Assembly: GCA_027625915.1 (NCBI GenBank)
Contig: JANTQA010000026.1
Span: 2,232,001 to 2,296,000 of the forward strand
From: Anaeramoeba flamelloides
Taxonomy: Eukaryota; Metamonada; Anaeramoebidae
DNA: 64,000 bases
Reading direction: 5' to 3'
A program made the translations under genes and the position numbers. The notes beneath the pieces were generated by a model, which saw nothing but the letters and a program-made list of their open reading frames with translations, was not told the DNA's origin and made no database searches. Within the stretch, counting starts at the first letter, position 1. Every line of letters begins with the position of its first letter. This document shows positions 47,654-60,569 of the stretch, in pieces.

Positions 47654-48207
47654 AGGTTTACAATCCCTGAAACTGGAAAAAAGATTATCTTGTATTGGGT
47701 GTTCCAACTTGTTATTTTGGTTCTTAGCTGATCGATCCACAACTAAGTTTGGATCGTATAGGTGGTTGAAAAAGGCTATTTTTGTAATTTTATTTTTTTT
47801 TTTTTCCGAAATCCGAATTGATGAGTCTAAGATTAATTAATTGGAAGATATTTAATTATTAATTGAGTTTTTTGTTTTCTATGTTGAAATTTTTATTTAC
47901 CCTTCGTATTATTTGATGCTTGTAAAAAAAATTTTTTTATTTACTCCTAACTGGTAAAAGGAAAATGATAATTTCAATTGACAACTCAAAAATTAACACT
48001 TTCAATTCAATACCTTCCAATTAATTAATCTTAGACTCATCAATTCGGATTTCGGAAAAAAAAAAAAATAAAATTACAAAAATAGCCTTTTTCAACCACC
48101 TATACGATCCAAACTTAGTTGTGGATCGATCAGCTAAGAACCAAAATAACAAGTTGGAACACCCAATACAAGATAATCTTTTTTCCAGTTTCAGGGATTG
48201 TAAACCT
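47654..48207. mobile_element. Long foldback element, copy 2
   Basis: Termini AGGTTTACAATCCCTGAAAC and GTTTCAGGGATTGTAAACCT are flanked by TA at 47652-47653 and 48208-48209. The arms match almost perfectly for about 210 bases, through GATCGATCCACAACTAAGTT and GATTAATTAATTGG, with a centre of about 130 bases. It has no coding capacity. It shares termini and arm landmarks (GGTTCTTAGCTG, poly-T then TTCCGAAAT) with 26806-27356. Confidence 0.9.
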
Positions 48208-49929
48208 TAATATGAGACAAAATAATTACTTTTTAAAAGTCTAAAATCTTTTTCCAAAAATCTCGATTTAGAAATTTTGGAAAAAAAATTCTCAAAGTGC
48301 TAAAACCTCAAAATATAATAACAAATCCTTGTATTATTATATTTTTTCAATTCCGATTTTTAGTGGTTGAATCGAGAAAGCTTAATTGTTTATTTATCAA
48401 TTTCGAAATCGAATTTTCATTTGATAAAAATCCAAATGAAAATGTTAAATCTAATTGGTAACAAGAAGATTACTTTATTTTGATTTAGAGTTCCTATAGC
48501 TTAATAAGAGCATTTTTATTTGGTTGTTTCTAAAGAATACTTAGATAATTTATCTAACAAAAATTTCGATAAATCTTCCTTGAACAACCGCAATGGATTG
48601 TCTGGGAATGTTAATATCAATTAGAAGAGATCTTTGTTCAAGTCCAAGCCGGAAAAACTACTTTTTTTTTTTTAAATCCATTTCAATCTTCTATAAAAAA
48701 AAGTTAAGGTAGCTAGCAAATGATAAAAATTGGTGAATTTACAAAATATACCATGTTTTATGAATAAAAAGATAATTAAACTTTCAATAACACAATTATA
48801 AGATAAAAAAATTAACAAGTTTTCGCTAACAAAAAATTCAAAATAAAAAAAAAGTTAAACCGTCCTCATGATTAAAAAATATTAAATTTAAAAAAAAAAG
48901 TTTTAAATACATTCGTATCAAAAAAATTTCAAAGGATCTTATTGCAAAAAATCAATTTATTATCAGAAAAAATTATTCACAAGATTTTCAATTGTGAAAA
49001 AATCTGACAAAAAAGAGTTTAATACAATCATAAATCTCTTGACCCAAAAAAGATAAAAAAAAAAATCACAAGATCAAATTCTCAAGTAAAAACCAATTAA
49101 TAAAAAGAAAAAGTTTCATCAGATCACAATTACCAAAAATTCAGAACAAAGGAAAAAAATTTTTCAAAAACAACTTAAAATTACACAAAATGGAATTTGA
49201 AAAAAAAATATTATCTTTTCTTTGTTTTATGAATTCATTGTTTTTATTACTTCAATTTTTTACAAACTGTTTTTGGATGAATAAAAAAATTAATTCAATC
49301 CTATTTTACATTATTTAATCGTTTTATAACCCTCTCTAAAATATATTTCATCAAGTAAAGGTTTTTTACAATTCTTTTTATAAAAATAACTTTTTTGAAA
49401 ATTTAAAAAAAAAAAAAATTAAAATCAAGAACTGAATAATCCTCATAGAGAAACATTTAGCCATTTACACAGTTATTTTCAAAATATAATTCACATTAAT
49501 TTAAATAGAAAAACGAGTCTGAATCTTTGGTACATTTATTAATAAAAATAACCTTGTTTTCTATTTTTGGTTTTTGGATGTTGATCAAAAGTTACTGTAT
49601 TATTGAAAATGATTGGGATTTGGTACTAATCAAAATCACACATTTTTTAAAATGTTTAAAATATTTCTCTGCCTTAGTGAATCTTTCCTTAAAACATTAG
49701 TGTTTTTTTATCTTGATAGAGTTTTTAACAAGTACCAAGTGTTTAATATCACTTTAAATTTCTTAAATTTAGATATGTTGTAATTGGAAGTATATATTCT
49801 TAATTCGTCATTGTTCAAATACTCATAAAAAACCCAATTAAGCCCAAAATTTTATTTAAAGCAAAAAAATTTTCAAGAATAGCAATTATAAAATTTTATT
49901 AAATTTGAAAAAAAAAATTTTTTTTTTAT
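48208..49929. other. Non-genic stretch
   Basis: About 1.7 kb of A-rich DNA without recognisable genes or repeats. Confidence 0.4.
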
Positions 49930-50553
49930 TTGCAATCTCTGAGAATAGGAGAGAAGGGGGAAATTGTATTTATCTACTTCAATTCATGTATGAATAAGAG
50001 TACTTAGTTGAAACAGCTATATTAGACATGGTGATATGTTATTTTAGTTCTTAAATAGTCTGTATTCCACTTTGTTTGAATTATAATAGTTGGTTAAAAA
50101 ATGCATTTATTCTTTTTCTTTATGAAATCTGAATTGAAGTATCTAACAATGAAATATTGGAGGTTAGTTATTAAATAACTTTTTATTTTTTTTTAATCAT
50201 TGTAATTTTCTCTTGATCTTTCAAAACAATATTTTTTTTTTTTAGATTTGTTAAATGAGCAAAGGGGAATAGAAAATTACAATTGAAAAAAAAAATAAAA
50301 AGTTATTTAATAACTAACCTCCAATATTTCATTGTTAGATACTTCAATTCAGATTTCATAATAAAAAAGAATAAATTATTCATTTTTTTCACCCAACATC
50401 TAAAATTAAAACAATTCCAAGATTGATCCCCTAAGAACTAAAATAACATATCACCATACCTAATAAAGGTGTTTCATCAAATTAATGTGATTCTCACCCT
50501 CCTTGAAGTGAATAAATAAGAACACACTTTCTCTCCTCTTCTCAGAGATTGTC
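49930..50553. mobile_element. Long foldback element, copy 3 (diverged)
   Basis: Ends TTGCAATCTCTGAGAATAGG and CTTCTCAGAGATTGTCAA form an inverted repeat. The inner arms, GGAGGTTAGTTATTAAATAA and its inverse, pair perfectly over more than 50 bases, including AATATTTCATTGTTAGATAC. Family resemblance to the other two foldbacks is seen in the CAATCTCTGA terminus and the GTTCTTA block. The middle of the arms is more diverged, so it is older or a separate subfamily. Confidence 0.8.
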
Positions 50554-50841
50554 AACTTGAAAACGTGGGTATTTTTAAAAAATAAAATAAAAACTTATGG
50601 AGATCTTGTAAACATTTGATTGTAATTTCTATTGTGAGATTTGTAATGGATGACTTAACCTCATCTCAAGAATTTATTTATTTGATTCTATTATTTGAAT
50701 TCAAAATGCCACATTTTTCCAATTGAAAACTAAAAAAAAAGGAAAATATCATTTTTATTTATAATTAAGCTAATAAATGAAAATGGGAAAACATATTTTT
50801 ATTTTTATGTTGAAAGGTGTTGATTGAAAAAAAAAAATAAT

Positions 50842-51373
50842 TAAACCCCGTTCCAAAAATTTGGACACACCCAAAATCAAAAATAGGCCAAATAAAACCC
50901 AATTTATTGTATTTTTCCAAATCTAATATAAAACAACATTTAAGTTACACAGTATTAATGTTTTATTAAGTAATCATTTTAATCCAAATAAAAGAAAAAA
51001 ATATAAAACTCAAAAATAAAAACAGGTGTGTCCAAAATAATGAAACGAGCGGAACAAAAAATGTATTGGTAAATTAGTTGAAATTTCACCAACAATTGTT
51101 GATCCATCAAATGTTAAGATACCATCTACCAGTTGTATGAGATTTTCCAATTTAACAAACTCAATACTAACCTTCTATCAACCATTGAAAAAAAATTCGA
51201 GATCTAACCCAACAGATTACGTAACTGAAAAAAAGGAAATGAAAACAAAACAAAAAAGACAAAAAATGAAATAGTTTGTAAAATCAAAATTCTTTCCAAT
51301 TTGAATTTAAAGTGCAGTAATGATCTTCTTTTCAACTATTTAAACTGTGTCGAAATTTTTGGAATCTAGTTTA
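50842..51373 (+). mobile_element. Mariner-like MITE, long type, copy 1
   Basis: A 532-base non-coding element with inverted ends: TAAACCCCGTTCCAAAAATT then TGGACAC on the left, and GTGTCGAAATTTTTGGAATC then TAGTTTA on the right. It is nearly identical to 62283-62814, implying a recent burst. It contains an internal inverted end, GGTGTGTCCAAAATAATG, about 180 bases in; from there it is homologous to the short type. Confidence 0.85.
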
Positions 51374-51542
51374 TAATCAAAAAGAAAATACAACTTAACT
51401 TTCTATTATAGAATATTATTGTATACTTTAGAACAATTATGATTAATTATTCTTAAGTTAGTACACAGATAAATAATTACGAGATATATATATAAAAGTG
51501 AAAAAATATATTTACTGATCCTGTTTAAAAATACATCCAAAG

Positions 51543-52079
51543 TAAGCCTCATTCCAGAAACTTGGGACACATCCAAAATCAAAAATAGGTAAAAATTATC
51601 ATAATTTACTATGTTTCTCCAAACGTAATATAACACCTCATTTGGGTCACCCAGAATTAATGTTTTAATAAGTAATCATTTTTTATCCAAATAAAAGAAA
51701 AAACAATATAAAACAAAAAAATAATAATCGGGTCGACAAAATAATTCAAGGTATGGAACAAAAAATTTGTATTGGTAAATTTGTTGAAACATCAACCAAC
51801 AATTGTTGATCGATCAAATGAAAACCTACCATCTACTAATTATATGTGATTTTTCTATTTAGCAAACTTAACACTAATCTTCTATCAACCATCGAAAAAA
51901 TTTTCCAGATCTAACGAAAAAGATTTACTAACTGGTAAAAAGGAAAGGAAACAAAAAAAAAAAAAAGACAAAAAATTAAATAGTTTGTAAAATCAAAAGT
52001 ATTTCCAATTGAATAGAAAGTGTAATATTGTTATTTTTTCAATGTTTTTTTCTGTGTCAAAATTTTTGTAATTTAGTTT
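51543..52079 (+). mobile_element. Mariner-like MITE, long type, copy 2 (diverged)
   Basis: Collinear with the element 170 bases upstream but clearly diverged: TAAGCCTCATTCCAGAAACT, GGGACACATCCAAAATC and, at the right, CTGTGTCAAAATTTTTGTAA. Same orientation as its neighbour, so the pair forms a local tandem of two insertions of different age. Confidence 0.75.
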
Positions 52080-52459
52080 CCTTTCTAATTCTCACCTTAA
52101 TTCTTCAAATTAGTTCCTAAATAATTAAAATAATTCAAAAAAATATCTTTTAAGGAAAAATTATTGATAATAGTCACCCAATTTTGTTTTTTTTTTTAAT
52201 TGGGTTATTGTTTATTGGAAAAATAAATGGGGAATGTTCTTTTTTATGGCAAATTTTTAATTATAAGTTGTTTGTGTCTTGTTTTGGTTACTATGTACCT
52301 TATAGTATTATCTTAGTATGTGTGCAAAAAATTTCTTGGATTGTGTTCTTATTTTTTAATAATTGAATTTCCTCGGATTAAATTTAATAAATCTATTTCC
52401 CAGCATGGTCGTGAAAAAATTTAATCAAAAAAATTAAGCATTTACAAACTTGACACTTT

Positions 52460-52720
52460 TAATATCACCAATTAGAAAAATAAAAGCTTAATTTCAAAAA
52501 TAATTGCAGATTTTTTTTTCAAAAACATATTTGTTTAATTGTTTTTTTATTTGAAAAATAATGTATTTTATTAACATATTTAGAGAAAATAACTAAGAAA
52601 TATTAATAAATAAAAATATAGTGTAACAATTTTATTTTTTGAAAAAACAGATGAAAAAGGAAAATATAATAATAATAAAGTTTGCCACACATTTTCAAAT
52701 TTGGTTTATATTTGTTAATA
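52460..52720 (+). repeat. Dispersed repeat B, copy 1
   Basis: Aligns with 58110-58375. Shared parts include ATATCACCAATTAGAAAAA-like text, TTGTTTAATTGTTTTTT, AATAATGTATTTTA, ATTTTATTTTTTGAA and AATAATAAAGTTT. At both loci it follows a long-type MITE in the same orientation. Confidence 0.55.
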
Positions 52721-52749
52721 ATAGATTTTTTATTAAAAATTACTTGTCA

Positions 52750-53310
52750 AGATATTTAATAATATAAGTTGAAAAATCCAATTTCCCAGGTTCTATTCAG
52801 ATTGCTTAAAATTTTGATAGTAAAAAATTAATAAATTTTTATTATTTCACTTATAAGAGGACCTTTTAATATCTTTCAAAGGAATTTTAAATTTAATGTC
52901 AAATCTTTCAAATTGGCGAACAATTATTTAGCTTATTAAAGAATTATTTTTTGGCTTAAATTGAAAAAAAATATTTTTTTTTTTTTTATTTTACGTTAGG
53001 TTTTCTTTAATTTTTGAAATAAATAGAAAATTTAAATAAATTTTAGGTTTATTCCAAAAAGTAAAAAAAACATAGGACACTCTCTATTTTTATCACATGG
53101 GTTTTTATCACTATTTTAGTTTTATTATTCAAGTATAGTATTTTTAAAATTACTGTTATTATCTATTCAAGTAAATCTCTCAAAGTTGAAATTAACCAAA
53201 AGCCCTGTCACAATGATTTGGAATTTTTTACCTAAAAAGATAAAACCTTTTTTCTTGACTAGAAAATTTTTAAAAAAGGTGATGCTAATAGTGTCAACAG
53301 CATCAAGAAT
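52750..53310. repeat. Dispersed repeat, copy 2 (pair with 13737-14310)
   Basis: Collinear with 13737-14310. Landmarks are CCCAGGTTCTATTCAGAT, a TTAGGTTTTCTTTAATTTTT hairpin near 52995-53075, TTATTATCTATTCAAG and the final ACAGCATCAAG. The open frame at 53167-53409 lies mostly within it and is not treated as a gene. Confidence 0.55.
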
Positions 53311-54387
53311 TTGGAGTTTAGGGATATTGGGTATATTTTTTCTTTCCTTTATTATCGCCTGGTGAAAGGATAATGAAAGTAATCGTTTATCATAAATTAA
53401 AATTTTCAATTTTATTTTTTTCGAATGTTGTCAATAGGTCGATTAAAAGTTAAAATTTTTAACTTTAAGTTTGCTACTTCCTTAAATGAAAAATAACTTC
53501 ATAAATTTGTTGGTTTTCACTCTTTTCTTTGAAATTGGATCATTTGATATGAGAGTTAAAGGATTAGAAATAGTAGAAATTTTAAACTTTTTGGAATTTA
53601 ACAACCAAATCCATTAGTATATTTTTGCAAATTGAATTTTACAGGACATTTGAACAATAGTAAAACAATAAGATTTAGATTGAACAACAAAAAACTTTTC
53701 TTTTATTACTTTTCATTAACAGAAGCTTGTACATAAGAGCGAAAAAAAATTCACATTATCTTTTTCTTTTTGTTTTCCAAATCAAAAGATAAAAAACTGT
53801 CTGTTTATTATTTTAACAAGATTAAATTCAGTTTTGAATGATAAAATTGAAAATAATGAAACCCAAACCTTAAAAATTGAATCTTTCTTTGTTTTCCTTA
53901 CTTTTCCTAATTTATTATTAATTGACATTCTATTAAAGAAATGTTCGTGTAAACCCAACGTACCATATTACAAATAAGAAGGAGTTTATGAAAACTTGAA
54001 TGTATTGTTATGGAGATAATATTTCTTAATACATCCCACTCAAAAATTAAATCAAATCCAAATAAAGACTAAAATAAAAATGGATTTACTGAAATAAATT
54101 TTCACAAATAAAGACAGATTTAATAAATTCGATGATGGTATTGTTCAGTTTTATTCTTTTTGAGCTAAGAAATGTTGAAATAATAAATTTTCAAGCGAAG
54201 AAATAATTTTGAATGTGATAAAACAGACAAATTCAAACAAATGAACTTTAACAAAAAAACTTTCTTCAAGAGACATTTGTTAAATATGACTGAAAACAAA
54301 AAAAGAAAAATAAACTTTTCATTTTTTTTATTTCTTTTCCAAAAACAAGTCAATTCATTTTTTTTATTATTCATTTTTTAACAAACA
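53311..54387. other. Upstream region of CDC48
   Basis: No gene is seen. It probably holds the CDC48 promoter; a T-rich tract directly precedes the ATG (54358-54380). Confidence 0.4.
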
Positions 54388-57190
<2,803 letters not shown>

Positions 57191-57554
57191 TAAATACTTT
57201 TTTCAATTCATGAATTAATATTTGTCGTTATTTGATTATTTGATTATTTTTCATTTTCACTTTTTTTTTTTTTTAATAGAATATTTTTTTATGTTTTTTT
57301 AAAAAAAAAATACAATCATAATTCATTTGAAAATGAATAAGAGATCTTTCTTTTATTATTATTTCTTATTAACTTTAATTCCAAAATATAAAATAATAAC
57401 TTGCTTTAATATTTTTTATTTTTATTTTGTTTCAATTGCTATGAAATATGTTATGAAGATTTTAGATACTAAATTGGAAAAAAAATAAATAGTCTATTTA
57501 TATTTTTAAAAATAGAAAGTTTTGTTCTCTTAAAATAAAATCGATCAATATATC
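57191..57554. other. CDC48 3' flank
   Basis: AT-rich with T and A homopolymers around 57261-57310. Nothing further is recognised. Confidence 0.4.
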
Positions 57555-57765
57555 TAGTCCCCATTCCTAAAATTTGGGCACATCCAAAATCAAAAATAGG
57601 TAAAAAAAAAAACTTAATTTATTGTATTTTTCCAAACCTAATATAAAACTACAATAAAGTTACCCAATTATTAATGTTTATATAAGTAATCATTTTTATT
57701 AAAATAAAAGAAAAAAATATAAAAGGAAAAAATCAAAATTGGTATTTAATTTCGAACAAACGGTG
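57555..57765 (+). mobile_element. Mariner-like MITE, long type, left part only
   Basis: Starts TAGTCCCCATTCCTAAAATT, then GGGCACATCCAAAATC, and follows the long-type consensus through TAAGTAATCATTTTTATTAA to about 57765, where similarity ends. The right end is missing. Confidence 0.65.
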
Positions 57766-58109
57766 ATTTTTTGTAATCTTAAGAATGGAATTAAAAAAAT
57801 TAATGAAAAGAAGATTTTTTAAATTAAGACAAAAAATATAAATAGAAAATTCCATTTAAAATAGAAAAGAAATCCCTCCATTCTTTAGATCGGGTTTTAT
57901 TTTGGTGAATTTATGATATGGACTTTATTTACAGAATTCATATTAGAAAATTAAGTAACCGTTAATTAAAATTTTGTAAGAAAAAAAGGGTAAAATATAT
58001 TTTGAATGTTAAAGAGCATTTTTCTATTTCCAGTTGTTTAGTTTAATAAAAAGAATAATTGTTATTTCAAAAAAAAATTCACTTCCAACTTTAAATTGCA
58101 AAAAATAAA
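57766..58109. other. Non-genic stretch
   Basis: Unassigned AT-rich DNA between a truncated MITE and dispersed repeat B. Confidence 0.35.
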
Positions 58110-58375
58110 TATATATCACCAATTAGAAAAACCAGAAACAGAAAAAACAAGTAAGGTAGATTTCAAAAATAGGGATAGATTTTTCTTTATAAAAAAATTG
58201 TTTAATTGTTTTTTTTTTTTTGAATAATAATGTATTTTACTAAAGTGTTTTGAGATAATATTTAATATAGATTAATATATAAAAATATAATGTAACCATT
58301 TTATTTTTTGAACGACAAATGAAAAAAAGAAAATAGTAATAGTAATAAAGTTTATTCCTAATCTTGAAATTTGGT
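58110..58375 (+). repeat. Dispersed repeat B, copy 2
   Basis: Aligns with 52460-52720, with shared AATTGTTTTTTTTTTTTGAA-like text, TAATGTATTTTACTAA and ATAATAAAGTTTATTCC-type blocks. It lies 3' of a truncated long-type MITE, as at the first locus. Confidence 0.55.
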
Positions 58376-58676
58376 TTCGAAGAAAAGTATTTCAATCTGA
58401 AGAGTTACCTGGATTAGTATCTAAATGAAATACTATCCACTTTTTATTCTGAAAAAAGAAAATTGATAATTTTAACAGATCACATACAGAGATAGTCGTG
58501 TGGAAAATTTCAAACTTGGAAAAAAATTATCATATATTAACAAATTATAAAAATAATTAAAAAATCAGAAAAGAGAATCTTGAAAAGAATAATCAGTATT
58601 TTTTTTTGTTTGACTTTTTTGTAATAAAAAATATTTAATTTTTTTTTGCTCTTTAAATAAAAAAAAATCATCTTAA
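58376..58676. other. Non-genic stretch
   Basis: Nothing is recognised. Confidence 0.35.
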
Positions 58677-58883
58677 CTCATTTTCAAATAAAAGGGCACC
58701 TAAAAATTTCCAGAATTATTCATATTGGAATCAAGTTGATAGTAATATCATTCTATAATATATGAAAATCTTTAATATATATATATATAACACTTGATGA
58801 ATATTTAAAACCCATTAAAACAAAACAATAAAAATTAAAAATAAATATTTTCAAAATTGAGGTGCCCTTTTATTTGAAATGAG
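58677..58883. mobile_element. Small MITE with 24-25 base inverted repeats
   Basis: Left end CTCATTTTCAAATAAAAGGG then CACCT; right end AGGTGCCCTTTTATTTGAAA then TGAG. They match exactly except for one T. The element is 207 bases, non-coding, with a TATATATATATA core near 58778. It lies 38 bases beyond the stop codon of the next gene. Confidence 0.8.
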
Positions 58884-58921
58884 AAATCTCGTTTTCTAAA
58901 TTATAAAATAAAAAAAATTAT

Positions 58922-59200
58922 TTAATCAATTAAAACGGTTAAACAAGGTGAATTGGGGGAAAGTTCATTACATATTATTAATAACTCAATACACGTCAAA
59001 CTTTTGTTCTGTAAAGCAGCATATTCAATATAATACCATAATTCATCTGGGAATTTTGTTCGAATTTTTTTTTTTTTATATTTTCTTTTTTCTTTGTACC
59101 ATACCTCAATCCAACACCAACCTTTCTTAATTCCAATATCTAACTCATTCAAAATCAAACTTAAACTATTTCCATTTTTATACTGAAATATTATTTCCAA
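58922..59200 (-). CDS. Small hypothetical protein
   Basis: Open for 92 codons on the minus strand with a balanced composition: GWCWIEVWYKEKRKYKK, FPDELWYYIEYAALQNKSL, TCIELLIICNELSPNSPCL. An AG acceptor-like site (ATATTTCAG) lies close to the first codons, so this may instead be the last exon of a longer gene. It is rich in Trp and Cys, unusual for chance translation of AT-rich DNA. No family is recognised. Confidence 0.35.
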   Translation of the reverse strand: MEIIFQYKNGNSLSLILNELDIGIKKGWCWIEVWYKEKRKYKKKKIRTKFPDELWYYIEYAALQNKSLTCIELLIICNELSPNSPCLTVLID

Positions 59201-59551
59201 ATTTTTTTCTTCTTATCTTATATTTTCCATATTTCCCAGCTGTTAAATATCCAAAATTAAAAAAACTCAAAATAATAAAATGTATAATTAAAATGAAAAT
59301 TTCCAAAAAATAATTATCTTATTAACAATCAAATTCAATGGTATTGACGATTTGGGAGGTTTTCCAACACATTGAAGAAGAGTTTATTTTGAAATTTCCT
59401 TTCATAATTAATTATCTGTGATTTCTAAAACTTTATTCATATTCTGCAAAAATTATTACCAAAAAAGACTTTTCATCTTTAAAAAATCAAATTTTGAAAT
59501 AAAGATTTAGATATCATTGAAAATTTGGATCATTTTCTCTGTGATCGTGTC
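59201..59551. other. Non-genic stretch
   Basis: No feature is recognised; it may hold upstream exons of the minus-strand hypothetical gene. Confidence 0.3.
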
Positions 59552-59628
59552 TAGGTTTTCCAGGATTTAAAAGAATTGCGAAAAATCTTTGATTTCACTC
59601 TATTCTTTTGAATTCTGGAAAACCTAAC
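59552..59628. repeat. Short hairpin repeat
   Basis: TAGGTTTTCCAGGATTTAAA then AGAAT pairs with ATTCTTTTGAATTCTGGAAA then ACCTA across a 26-base loop. The GGAAAACCTAACG end recalls the palindromes at 6255-6530 and 36310-36465. Confidence 0.6.
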
Positions 59629-59823
59629 GACTACCCAGCCTATGAAAATAATCGTAAAATCTGGATTTCTGAATTAGAAAAAAATAATTTTTCACTTGTT
59701 TTAAATAATAATAATAATATTAATATGATTAATAAACAAAATTCAATATTTTTATTCGCTCTAGTAGATAATAAAACTAAACCCCAATTCAAAATTCTTA
59801 ACACACCAAAATTCGATTTGTAA
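59629..59823 (+). CDS. Hypothetical C-terminal coding fragment
   Basis: Directly after the hairpin, a frame reads NDYPAYENNRKIWISELEKN, an Asn run, then IFLFALVDNKTKPQFKILNT and PKFDL before TAA. Its last 15 codons lie in sequence shared (inverted) with 41830-41870. It has no proper start. It may be a gene tail broken by insertions; the family is unknown. Confidence 0.22.
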   Translation, partial: DYPAYENNRKIWISELEKNNFSLVLNNNNNINMINKQNSIFLFALVDNKTKPQFKILNTPKFDL

Positions 59824-60318
59824 AAAAAAAAACTTATTTAATCAATTCAAGAAGATATATAAAATTAGAACCATTCACTAATTGAAATTTTAACACTTGT
59901 TTATAAATTACAATACTCACAAAACAATAAATAAATAATTATCAATTCAAATAAATCATGGGTGTGTTAAAAATTTTGGAGAGAGCAAAACAAAATAATA
60001 GATTAGTAAAATTGTTTAAATTCTATTCGGATTATTGATCGATCAAATGGTTAGATACTACCAACTAATTTTATTTGAGTTCTTCTATTTCGAACAACTT
60101 GACTTTAACATAATATCAATTGTTCAAAAAAAATTGATCCAACCAAACAAATTACGTAATTCAATCAATGAAATCAAAACAAAAACTAAAAGATGAAAAA
60201 ATGATTTTCATATTTTCAAAAAATCAAAATTATTTGCAATTTGAATGAAATTGTATTATTGTGATTGTTTGGAACGTTTTAGTTGTGTGGAAAATTTTGA
60301 ATTTTAGTTTATATTTGA
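59780..60318 (+). mobile_element. Mariner-like MITE, short type, copy 3
   Basis: Inverted copy of 41340-41870. The core from GGTGTGTTAAAAATTTTGGA (about 59960) to TTGTGTGGAAAATTTTGAAT then TTTAGTTTA has inverted ends and matches the right two thirds of the long-type MITE, including CAAATTACGTAA. The stretch before it (59780-59959) is shared only with the 41 kb copy. Confidence 0.75.
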
Positions 60319-60569
60319 ATCTTTTATACAATTTCTAAATTCAAGTTTAGAAGTTCGGGCAAACAAGAGGAATTCTAAACCCCCCCCCCCTTAAATTACA
60401 CTAATAAAAAAAAAAATCTAATTTTTAAACTCTGTAGAGTTGAAAATGGAAAAATTGAAAATTATTTATATTTTGCTCACAATGATTAAAAATCGATTCG
60501 TTCTGGATTTTTCAAAATAAAAAAAGGAAAATAATTATAAAATAAAAATTTTACAAAATATTTAGAAAA
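60319..60569. other. Short spacer with poly-C run
   Basis: Contains 11 consecutive C at 60380-60390, followed by the 3' flank of the minus-strand gene. Confidence 0.5.
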
